Source: Gammaproteobacteria bacterium (lineage in GTDB: Bacteria > Pseudomonadota > Gammaproteobacteria > Steroidobacterales > SZUA-146). Taken from it: a stretch of DNA of 10,319 nt. Positions within the stretch are counted from its first letter, which is position 1. Each line of letters begins with the position of its first letter. The notes beneath the pieces were generated by a model. The model made no database searches. It saw only the letters and a list, made by a program, of their open reading frames with translations, and was not told the origin of the DNA. Positions 1-6,376 of this stretch are shown in pieces. The stretch is taken from the NCBI GenBank assembly GCA_013002925.1, contig JABDLQ010000454.1, positions 1-10,319 of the forward strand, given 5' to 3'. The position numbers and the translations under genes are program-made.

Positions 1-1481
1 CCATTCGTTGACGTGCTGAAGCCCTGGGCGCCCAGACCGCCATCGATGTATGACTCAACCTGGCCGGCCTTGATCGTAAATTCTTCGTCGCGATATTCCG
101 CACCGAACGCCAGACTCACGTCTTCGCGCAGCTTGTAGTAGAAATCCGCGTTGAAGTTCAAATCCGTCTGCTCATAATCACCGGGATTAAAATTACGCGG
201 CGTATTCGGACCGAGGCTTGCATTTACCGTGTTGTTGATAAAAAAGTCGGCAACGCTGTGACCATAATAGACTGAAAAATCCCAGCCCAGACCGTTGTTT
301 GCTTCACCACGAACACCAGCGTGCAATGTGGCATCCGTCACGTCACCACCGAAACTCGGCGTAAAGCCACCGGTAATTGTCTCCTGGAACGAAAAGCAAT
401 TGGGATCCGCAACGGCAGCCGCGATCGCTGCGGGGCTAAGAGCAGCACTGACTGGCGCACAGGCAATGCCATCGCCAGGCATCAGCAGAGGAAACGCCGC
501 GTTGGTCTGGCCAACGGGTCCAGGCGTTAAATCACCAATCAACAGGTTGGTGCCATCACCGTAAACACCCGCACGATTGGTCGGATTACGATAGTAAAAC
601 CCACCGGTCACCGTCTTGGTATTGTAATTACCGTAACCGTACAGTTCGGTTCCACCTGTCAGATCGTAACCGAAGTTCGCCCATAGCTTGATGTTGTCTT
701 CAATTTCCGGTGTACCCCAGACCTGTGCCGGATTGGCCACGTTTTGATAACCAGCTGCAATCAATGCCGCAGCATCACCCCGCTGAATCGAACGATCCGT
801 CGGATCCTGCTGGCTGAACTCAGCGGTCAGATTGATAAAGCCATTACCGCCCAGTGAAAAACCCTTGTTTGCGCCGATGGCAATCTGGTCACCATCACCT
901 TCAGTGTACTGACCGTAGCTGGCCACAACGGAACCCTCGGAATCAGAATCCTTCAGGTTGAAGTTCACCACTCCAGCGATCGCATCGGAACCGTATTGTG
1001 CAGCAGCACCGTCACGAAGCACTTCAACGCTTTTGAGCGCGATCGCCGGGATCGCGGCAATGTCCGGCCCCTGCGAGCCATCCGAAATACCGTTACCAAG
1101 CCAGGTTATCACTGCGGCCCGGTGGCGGCGTGCGCCATTGACAAGCACCAGCGTGTGATCCGGTGCCAGACCACGCAGGTTGGCAGGACGTACCAGCGTG
1201 GCGGCATCACTGATAGGCTGATCACTAACGTTATAAGACGGGACTACATTTCTGAGCAGGTTGCTCGAATCGATGCCACCCTGATTTTGAAACTCATCAG
1301 CCGGTATAACATCGATCGGTGCGGTAGATTCGGTCGCTGAACGGGCCTGCGAACGGGTACCGATAGTGATCACTTCCTCCAGGTCCTTGTCCTGTGCAAA
1401 GCTCGGAACAGTGATACTGAACACGGCTGCCAGCATGGCTGTCCACACCGGCAGTATTCGATTAAAAGCTAAAGATTTCAT
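1..1481 (-). CDS. TonB-dependent outer-membrane receptor, N-terminal part (truncated by window edge)
   Basis: The minus-strand frame is open from an ATG at 1481 to the window edge, giving 493 residues without a stop. Family members usually have 800-1000 residues, so much of the C-terminal barrel lies outside. Residues 1-29 form a signal peptide (basic start, hydrophobic core, cleavage likely after SFA). A TonB-box-like EEVITIG lies at about 35-41. The plug domain spans about 50-175, with the conserved stretches NLRGLAPDHTLVLVNG (101-116), RRHRAAV (118-124) and VEVLRDGAAAQYGSDAIAGV (152-171). After that come alternating aromatic/polar barrel strands. C341 and C362 flank an Ala-rich stretch that may be a disulfide-closed outer loop. 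A GGGGGA ribosome site (1491-1496) sits 9 nt before the ATG, which supports this start. Such receptors import siderophores, cobalamin, saccharides or other large substrates using TonB-ExbBD energy. The substrate cannot be told here, and no neighbouring uptake genes are visible. Confidence 0.95.
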   Translation of the reverse strand, partial: MKSLAFNRILPVWTAMLAAVFSITVPSFAQDKDLEEVITIGTRSQARSATESTAPIDVIPADEFQNQGGIDSSNLLRNVVPSYNVSDQPISDAATLVRPANLRGLAPDHTLVLVNGARRHRAAVITWLGNGISDGSQGPDIAAIPAIALKSVEVLRDGAAAQYGSDAIAGVVNFNLKDSDSEGSVVASYGQYTEGDGDQIAIGANKGFSLGGNGFINLTAEFSQQDPTDRSIQRGDAAALIAAGYQNVANPAQVWGTPEIEDNIKLWANFGYDLTGGTELYGYGNYNTKTVTGGFYYRNPTNRAGVYGDGTNLLIGDLTPGPVGQTNAAFPLLMPGDGIACAPVSAALSPAAIAAAVADPNCFSFQETITGGFTPSFGGDVTDATLHAGVRGEANNGLGWDFSVYYGHSVADFFINNTVNASLGPNTPRNFNPGDYEQTDLNFNADFYYKLREDVSLAFGAEYRDEEFTIKAGQVESYIDGGLGAQGFSTSTN

Positions 1482-1546
1482 ACAAATATTTCCCCCATCA
1501 AAGTAAAACGATCATAAATTCTGGCGAGCCGCGCCTACGACCTCGG

Positions 1547-1564
1547 TGTTGTTTGATAACAACA
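1547..1564. promoter_or_regulatory. 18-bp inverted repeat in the receptor leader, possible operator
   Basis: The sequence is TGTTGTT-TGAT-AACAACA: perfect 7-bp arms around a 4-bp spacer. It lies 66 bp upstream of the receptor ATG. Its size and symmetry suit a dimeric repressor or activator site. It does not look like a Fur box. Its function is inferred from position and symmetry only. Confidence 0.35.
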
Positions 1565-1704
1565 TGTGGCTTCAAACCACGCAGTCTGGCTTGCTAACCC
1601 ATGTTATATACTATTTCGATATAATTTAGAAGCACTTATGTAATATTCCCGATTCATACCAGCTATTATCTGTGGTTAATTTACAACAGATCGGCCTGAG
1701 ATAC

Positions 1705-1731
1705 AGTCTGGGCTCGCCAGACTATGTTTTT
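1705..1731 (+). terminator. Hairpin followed by T-run, possible terminator on the plus strand
   Basis: AGTCTGG and CCAGACT form a perfect 7-bp stem with a GCTCG loop (1705-1723). It is followed by ATG and five T residues up to 1731. Read on the plus strand this is a modest rho-independent terminator shape, but no plus-strand gene lies upstream. For kefB transcripts arriving on the minus strand, the T-run would be on the wrong side. It may mark an unseen plus-strand transcript, or only slow kefB read-through. Confidence 0.3.
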
Positions 1732-1752
1732 CCGGGTCTGTGTACACCCGGA
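1731..1752. repeat. Second hairpin downstream of kefB
   Basis: TCCGGGT and ACCCGGA form a perfect 7-bp stem around an 8-nt loop. It sits directly beside the T-run of the 1705-1723 hairpin and about 80 bp past the kefB stop. There is no U-tract in the kefB direction, so classical intrinsic termination is not supported. It could protect the 3' end of the kefB mRNA or act with Rho. Confidence 0.3.
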
Positions 1753-1830
1753 CGAGTCGGGTCATCGCAAGAAGCAACGCACTAGTTTGTGTCCGGACTT
1801 CAATCATCAATACCGCCGCCACCTCTGGAC

Positions 1831-3615
1831 TCAGTCCTTTGGCATTTCCGAAAGCAGCGCCTCCGCGTCTTTTTCAAACAGTTCCTGGAGCTGTAACCGG
1901 GAATGCCGGCCGCTGCTGATAATTTTTTCCGGATCCTTGTAAATGCGATGCTGGTGCCTCAACAACTCACGGTCATAGGATTTAAACCGCGCCACCGTTT
2001 CGCTGGCAACCGAAATTGATACCCCCAGTGCGCGTAACACATCTTCCCCCATATCAACGCTCGATAAAAAGGATTCGCGAATAATGTGTTTTACATCGAG
2101 ATCCATTAACTCAAAAACATGAGTGCGATTGTGGGCGCGCGCAAATATTTTTAGATGCGGGAAGTGCTTTTTCACTTGTTGGATAACACGATTGGTCGCC
2201 TGCATATCATCAAGAGCAACCACGATAATTTTTGCATCAGCTGCGCCGGCAGCCCGCAGCAGCTCCATTCTCTGGGCATCGCCATAGTAAATTTTATTAC
2301 CAAAATTGCGCACGAAGTCAACGTGGCTGGGACTGACATCGAGTGCCGTGAAAGGAATCTTACGGACGGACAGCAAACGCCCGATAATCTGCCCGAATCG
2401 ACCAAAACCGGCAATGATGACCTGGTTCTCCTCATTCTCCATTGCGTCGAAATCCGGTTTTTTCTCGATAGCACGCGTAAACACAAACCGATCCAGTAGC
2501 GACACGATGATCGGCGTCAGCGTCATTGAAATTGTCACCACGACAATTAACAGATCCGTCAACTCTTTGGTGATCAGGGCGCTGGTTTGTGCCAGGCCAA
2601 ATAATACAAAGGCAAATTCGCCACCCTGGAACACAGTGACTCCGAGGCGCACCGCCTGACCACCGTCCAGCCCGTACCAGCGACCCAGCCCGTACAACAC
2701 GGCGAATTTCACCGTCATGAACAACACGGTCAGGCCAATCACCATCGCTGTAGCCGACACGATTAACGCAAGATTTACGGACATACCGACTGCGATAAAA
2801 AACAGTCCCAGCAGCAGACCCTTGAACGGTTCAATGTTGGCTTCCAGCTCATGCCGGTACTCGGAGTCCGCCAGCAATACACCCGCGACGAACGCACCCA
2901 TTGCCATCGAGAAACCGACGGACTGCATCAACAATCCTGTGCCAACCACCAGCAACAAAGCCGCAGCGGTAAAAACCTCGGGTACCTGCGTGTAGGCGAT
3001 CACCCGAAATACAGGGCGCAGCAGATATCTTCCACCAACGATGACAAGGGCCAGAGCCGCTATCGCCTCTGCCGCTGCCAGTGCCATACTGCCGTCTCCA
3101 CTGCCGCCTCCTGCCAGCAGCGGCACCAGCGCCATTAACGGCACGATCGCAAGATCCTGAAACAGCAGCACACCAAATGCGGCCCGCCCATGCACATTTG
3201 TCAGCTGCTTTTTCTCAGCCAGCAGTTGCAACGCAACAGCGGTGGATGACAGTGACAGGCTCAGGCCTATGATCAGGGCGGTCTGCCACGACTGGCCAAA
3301 CCACAGCGCCAAACCAGACAGTACGAGGCTGGTGATAAACAGTTGCAAAGCTCCCAAACCGAACACCGGCTTACGCATCGCCCACAGGCGCGCCGGTTTG
3401 AGTTCCAAACCAATCACGAACAGCAACAACACCACGCCAAGCTCGGCAAAATGCAGCACATCGTCAACGGCACTGATAAAACCAAACACTGCAGGTCCAA
3501 TGACAATGCCCGCAATCAAATAGCCTAACAATGCCCCCAGGCCCAGCCGCTTTGAGATCGGTACGGCGACCACCGCAGCGCCCAGAAATATCGCTGCCTG
3601 ACCAAGAATTTCCAT
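1831..3615 (-). CDS. kefB: KefB-like glutathione-regulated K+/H+ antiporter (CPA2 family with RCK domain)
   Basis: This 594-residue inner-membrane protein is close in length to E. coli KefB (601) and KefC (620). Residues 1 to about 380 form a multi-pass Na+/H+-exchanger domain with LHFAELGVVLLLFVIGLEL (54-72) and the FQD motif at 152-154, whose Asp is the expected ion-binding residue. The cytoplasmic regulatory loop is YRHELEANIEPFKG (253-266). Residues about 398-515 are a TrkA-N/RCK Rossmann domain with GFGRFG (403-408) and an acidic D426 after the second strand. The C-terminal tail is helical and charged. In the E. coli homologues, glutathione keeps the system shut and glutathione adducts of electrophiles open it, causing K+ efflux and protective acidification. 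Several segments (GGRYLLRPVFR, the RESF stretch) read closer to KefB than KefC. No kefF or kefG ancillary oxidoreductase gene is adjacent. The start is an ATG with a GGGGAG site at 3622-3627, 6 nt upstream. Confidence 0.93.
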   Translation of the reverse strand: MEILGQAAIFLGAAVVAVPISKRLGLGALLGYLIAGIVIGPAVFGFISAVDDVLHFAELGVVLLLFVIGLELKPARLWAMRKPVFGLGALQLFITSLVLSGLALWFGQSWQTALIIGLSLSLSSTAVALQLLAEKKQLTNVHGRAAFGVLLFQDLAIVPLMALVPLLAGGGSGDGSMALAAAEAIAALALVIVGGRYLLRPVFRVIAYTQVPEVFTAAALLLVVGTGLLMQSVGFSMAMGAFVAGVLLADSEYRHELEANIEPFKGLLLGLFFIAVGMSVNLALIVSATAMVIGLTVLFMTVKFAVLYGLGRWYGLDGGQAVRLGVTVFQGGEFAFVLFGLAQTSALITKELTDLLIVVVTISMTLTPIIVSLLDRFVFTRAIEKKPDFDAMENEENQVIIAGFGRFGQIIGRLLSVRKIPFTALDVSPSHVDFVRNFGNKIYYGDAQRMELLRAAGAADAKIIVVALDDMQATNRVIQQVKKHFPHLKIFARAHNRTHVFELMDLDVKHIIRESFLSSVDMGEDVLRALGVSISVASETVARFKSYDRELLRHQHRIYKDPEKIISSGRHSRLQLQELFEKDAEALLSEMPKD

Positions 3616-3889
3616 CTCTCACTCCCCAGTGATTGCCACAACGCCATTTGCTTCAGTTTGGAGCCGGCATTGCTCTGTTCAGGCGTCACAATATCAGGCC
3701 GTGCAAGGCAAGTCCCTAACAATGAACCGGGTGCGCCACGTAGCCTGCCCGTGGTGCCCGGTAAGTCTTGCAACGAGCCGCGCCAATTATGTTACCCCGA
3801 CAGTGCGTGACAGGTATTCCTGCCCGGGTTCAGGTCCGGTTCAGCGTGCCCGGTGTTTACTGGTACCAGGACATTCGAGGAGAGTCACT
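3616..3889. other. Divergent intergenic region between kefB and the CTERM-tail protein
   Basis: These 274 bp must hold both divergent promoters. A weak plus-strand candidate is GTCTTG (3765-3770) and TATGTT (3788-3793) with 17-bp spacing. Two direct copies of GGTTCAG begin at 3827 and 3838, 11 bp apart and so on one helix face, which would suit an activator site. CTGGTACCAG (3860-3869) is a perfect 10-bp palindrome just before the ribosome site. I see no convincing minus-strand promoter for kefB. An open frame runs through the plus strand from 3629, but it lacks the protein-like features that begin at 3890. Confidence 0.4.
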
Positions 3890-4678
3890 ATGACGCGGGA
3901 AACACAGCATGCTCATTTACGGTTTGTACGAGACGTTGTTGCAATTGGCCTCAGCTTCGTGCTGATTGCGATTACAGTCAATGCTGAACCCAACACCAAT
4001 ACGGACCTCAATGCGTCAGCAGCAGTTTCAGAACCCGAACAGAAGCTGTCATTCAGCATCGGCGCTGGCAAGGACCCGCAAAGTAGCATAGCAAAACGCC
4101 CCTACTTTGATGACCCCGTACAAAAGCGGGCGCGCTCAGAGCCTCAGCAAGCGCAGAATTCTGACTTCGAAATCTTTGATGCCATTGCAGCGCTTTATTA
4201 TGACGACGATGGCGATGGCCATTATTACGGCCTTGAAGTCAGCTTCGACGCCGACACGTACTACGCGGTTGCTAATGTTTTTGCACGGCTTTATCTGAGC
4301 TTCGAAGGGGGTCCGTGGGAGCATTACTACACCACCGATGTCTTTGCCATCTTCAGCGACAGCTCCGACGATATATATTCTGTCGACACCGAGTTTTTTG
4401 TGGGCTACCCCACAGGTTACTACGATGTACTGATTGAACTGTATGACGCTGATTATGGCGACTATCTGGCCGAACTTGGCCCCGCAAACGCTCCGGACCT
4501 GCGTGACCTGCCATTGGAAGACCAGCAAAAAGACAGCCTGTTTCCAGAGCCGCTGGCGCTGAGTGTGTCCCACGGCGGCGGCGGTGCGGCCTCACTTGTT
4601 ACTCTCGTCATGCTGGGCCTGGCCGGTCTTTGCCGGCAGCGCTTCGTACCCATCAGACTCGTGCGGAACGTCGGCTAA
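3890..4678 (+). CDS. Secreted 'choice-of-anchor H'-like protein with GlyGly-CTERM-type sorting tail
   Basis: The ATG at 3890 is preceded by GAGGAGAG (3877-3884) and starts a classical signal peptide (residues 1 to about 32, basic then hydrophobic). That makes it preferable to the upstream in-frame ATG at 3629, which adds a non-secretory extension. The 262-residue product has a low-complexity linker (33-95). A core at about 96-211 follows, rich in Tyr and Asp: YYDDDGDGHYYGLEVSFDAD (103-122), GGPW (140-143), TTDVF (148-152), GYPTGYYDVLIELYDA (172-187) and DLPLED (206-211). The DxDxDG-like run at 105-110 could bind Ca2+. Residues 226-251 hold SHGGGGA, a hydrophobic helix and a basic RQR, the layout of GlyGly-CTERM signals cut by rhombosortase. 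The core matches my memory of the 'choice-of-anchor H' family, whose function is unknown. The protein is probably exported and surface-linked or released. No rhombosortase gene is visible here. Confidence 0.8.
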   Translation: MTRETQHAHLRFVRDVVAIGLSFVLIAITVNAEPNTNTDLNASAAVSEPEQKLSFSIGAGKDPQSSIAKRPYFDDPVQKRARSEPQQAQNSDFEIFDAIAALYYDDDGDGHYYGLEVSFDADTYYAVANVFARLYLSFEGGPWEHYYTTDVFAIFSDSSDDIYSVDTEFFVGYPTGYYDVLIELYDADYGDYLAELGPANAPDLRDLPLEDQQKDSLFPEPLALSVSHGGGGAASLVTLVMLGLAGLCRQRFVPIRLVRNVG

Positions 4679-6102
4679 AGATACGGCGACAGCAGCGCAA
4701 ACGCTGAATCCCGCAAGCGCACAGGAATCGAACGTTCGGCCAGCTCCTTCGCGGTAAGCTCGCGACTGACGGATACTGCGGCATCGATATGTGCCCGCAT
4801 TTTTGCATTCAACTCGCCGGAAAACACTTCGATACCCAATTCGAAATTGAGTCGCAGACTACGCGGGTCCAGGTTTGCAGAACCGATCAGCGTGTAGTCA
4901 TTATCTATGCATAATAGCTTGGTGTGACAAAACGGAGCAGGTTGATAAAAAACTTCGATGTTCCAGTGCAACAGATCCGCCAGCATGTTGCGGTTGGCCC
5001 AGTGTACAAAAAACAAATTGTTTTTTTGTGGCAGCACCACACGCACACGTACACCCCGTAACGCTGCTGACTGCAGTGCGGCGATTAATTCGCGCATCGG
5101 TAAAAAGTACGGCGTCATAATATCAATGCTTTCACGCGCTGCACTGATGACACCGGCAATCGTCAACACCAAGGCATCCAGTTCTTCACCGGGGCTGTCC
5201 GGGACCAGTCGGCATAACATATCTTGCTCAGGTGATTGTTCGTCAACCGTGTTAGCCGCCGGCTTTTCAGGAAGCCTGGTTTCAGCGGTAGTAAACTGCC
5301 AGTCATGGTAAAACATCTGCGCCAGCTCACCCGTCACCGGACCATGCAACGCAAAATGAACATCTGTCACTCGTAGCGGCCGATCACTGGAACCTGTGTG
5401 ATCGCTACTGATATTCATGCCACCCGCATAGGCTATGCGACCGTCAACCACCAGCAATTTGCGATGATTGCGCAGATTGAAATAGATGCTCGGCGGCAGC
5501 AATCGTGGTGGCAGGAAACGGGCAACTTTGATGCCAAGCTTGCGTAACACTCTGGACATCGGGGGCCAGGAATAATTTTCACCAAAGCCGTCAACCAGCA
5601 CCTTGACGTCGACCCCGCGCTGTTGCGCCTGCTGCAAGGCATCCGCAAATTGCATCCCGGCACTGTCTGATTTGAGAATATAGGTCGCCAGCAGTATGCG
5701 CTCACGTGCCTGCGCAATGGACGCCAGCATGTGAGGATATGCAACGTCACCGTTGATCAGCGGTTCGACCCGATTGCCAGTCGTGACAGCGCGGCCTGTG
5801 ACACGGTGCCCAATGGTCCGCAGTCCCTCGCTCTCATCAATCTGCATTGCTTCAGTGCGTACACCGATCTCGTAATCAACGGCAAATAGCTGCTTTTTCA
5901 GACCGCGTGCGCGTAATTTGACCCGATTGATCCCGAACAAAGAATACGCAATCGGTCCGCCGTAGGGAATAATGACAATCGCAATTATCCAGCCAACGGC
6001 CCCGCGTGGGTCACGCTTGTACAGCAATACGTGATAAACACCCCATACTGCCAGACTGATATGAAGCGCGACCAATAACGAGGTTTGCGTTGGAAATTGC
6101 AT
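4675..6102 (-). CDS. cls: Cardiolipin synthase (phospholipase D superfamily)
   Basis: The product has 475 residues from ATG 6102; E. coli ClsA has 486. Two N-terminal membrane segments (about 7-27 and 34-58) form the PLDc_N module. Two PLD catalytic motifs follow: HRKLLVVD with H213, K215 and D220, then GGMN; and HTKLLCID with H393, K395 and D400, then GSANLDPRS. Both HKD sets are intact, so the enzyme should be active. It condenses two phosphatidylglycerols (or a related donor pair) into cardiolipin at the inner membrane. A GTG at 6129 would extend the frame by 9 residues. I prefer ATG 6102 because the distance to the membrane segments matches ClsA and because a TATAAAT box lies at 6132-6138. 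Neither start has a good Shine-Dalgarno site. The TAG stop overlaps the TAA of the convergent gene. It could equally be a ClsB/ClsC-type paralogue by function, but the membrane-anchored layout favours ClsA. Confidence 0.93.
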   Translation of the reverse strand: MQFPTQTSLLVALHISLAVWGVYHVLLYKRDPRGAVGWIIAIVIIPYGGPIAYSLFGINRVKLRARGLKKQLFAVDYEIGVRTEAMQIDESEGLRTIGHRVTGRAVTTGNRVEPLINGDVAYPHMLASIAQARERILLATYILKSDSAGMQFADALQQAQQRGVDVKVLVDGFGENYSWPPMSRVLRKLGIKVARFLPPRLLPPSIYFNLRNHRKLLVVDGRIAYAGGMNISSDHTGSSDRPLRVTDVHFALHGPVTGELAQMFYHDWQFTTAETRLPEKPAANTVDEQSPEQDMLCRLVPDSPGEELDALVLTIAGVISAARESIDIMTPYFLPMRELIAALQSAALRGVRVRVVLPQKNNLFFVHWANRNMLADLLHWNIEVFYQPAPFCHTKLLCIDNDYTLIGSANLDPRSLRLNFELGIEVFSGELNAKMRAHIDAAVSVSRELTAKELAERSIPVRLRDSAFALLSPYL

Positions 6103-6131
6103 GGCTTCCGGTGGCGGCAATGAGTGCACTG

Positions 6132-6161
6132 ATTTATAGCTTAAATAACCCCTGCAAACTA
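6132..6161 (-). promoter_or_regulatory. Candidate promoter of the cardiolipin synthase gene
   Basis: On the minus strand, TATAAAT (6138-6132) resembles a strong -10 box, and a weak TAGTTT (6161-6156) lies 17 bp upstream. Transcription would start near 6125, between the GTG at 6129 and the ATG at 6102, which would rule out the GTG start. The -35 match is poor, so this is a suggestion only. Confidence 0.3.
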
Positions 6162-6314
6162 GTTTTTGCGGCCGGCACAGGAAGACAGCTGCACTATATC
6201 AAAAATTCTTCGGGCTCTTTCCCATGCCATTTGGCAGGGTCATGACATGGCTGCAGGACCAGGCCCTGACGCCGTCGCTTGTCTTATGGCTTCATACCGA
6301 TCAACTCCGACTGA

Positions 6315-6346
6315 CTAGTTAAGCGCACACCAATCGCTTAAACTAG
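6315..6346. promoter_or_regulatory. Inverted repeat overlapping the putative asnS promoter
   Basis: CTAGTTAAGCG (6315-6325) and CGCTTAAACTAG (6335-6346) pair over 11 bp with a single bulged A and a 9-nt loop. The repeat ends 30 bp before the asnS ATG. A possible -35 TAGTTA (6316-6321) and -10 TAAACT (6339-6344) with 17-bp spacing lie inside it, so a bound regulator would cover the promoter. There is no T-run, so it is not an obvious terminator or attenuator. No leader peptide rich in Asn codons is seen. Confidence 0.35.
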
Positions 6347-6376
6347 GCGTCTTTGCCAGTGAGCCCAAACCCAGAC

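Larger units (their letters stand above)
1482..1830. other. Non-coding region between the receptor gene and kefB
   Basis: This 349-bp stretch has no credible gene. Both flanking genes are on the minus strand, so it holds the kefB 3' flank (right) and the receptor promoter and leader (left). The middle (about 1600-1680) is AT-rich. It contains several inverted repeats: 1547-1564, an 11-bp pair at 1520-1530 and 1711-1721, and two hairpins at 1705-1723 and 1731-1752. A weak minus-strand promoter candidate is TTCTAA and TATAAC with 17-bp spacing in the AT-rich part near 1605-1633. The region is long for a simple intercistronic gap, so the receptor is probably transcribed separately and regulated. 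Confidence 0.6.

Noticed and set aside
1724..1942. 72-codon plus-strand open frame across the kefB 3' end
   Set aside because: It overlaps the kefB coding end, has Ser/Arg/Cys-rich shadow composition and has no ribosome site.
2155..3528. Several plus-strand open frames across the kefB region
   Set aside because: All are antisense to a complete, well-conserved antiporter gene and look like shadow translations.
3629..3889. Upstream in-frame extension of the CTERM-tail protein
   Set aside because: It would place 87 non-secretory residues before a clear signal peptide, and the strong GAGGAGAG site favours 3890.
6103..6129. GTG start of cardiolipin synthase
   Set aside because: It has no ribosome site, and a likely -10 box would put transcription start just downstream of it. 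ATG 6102 gives a better N-terminus.
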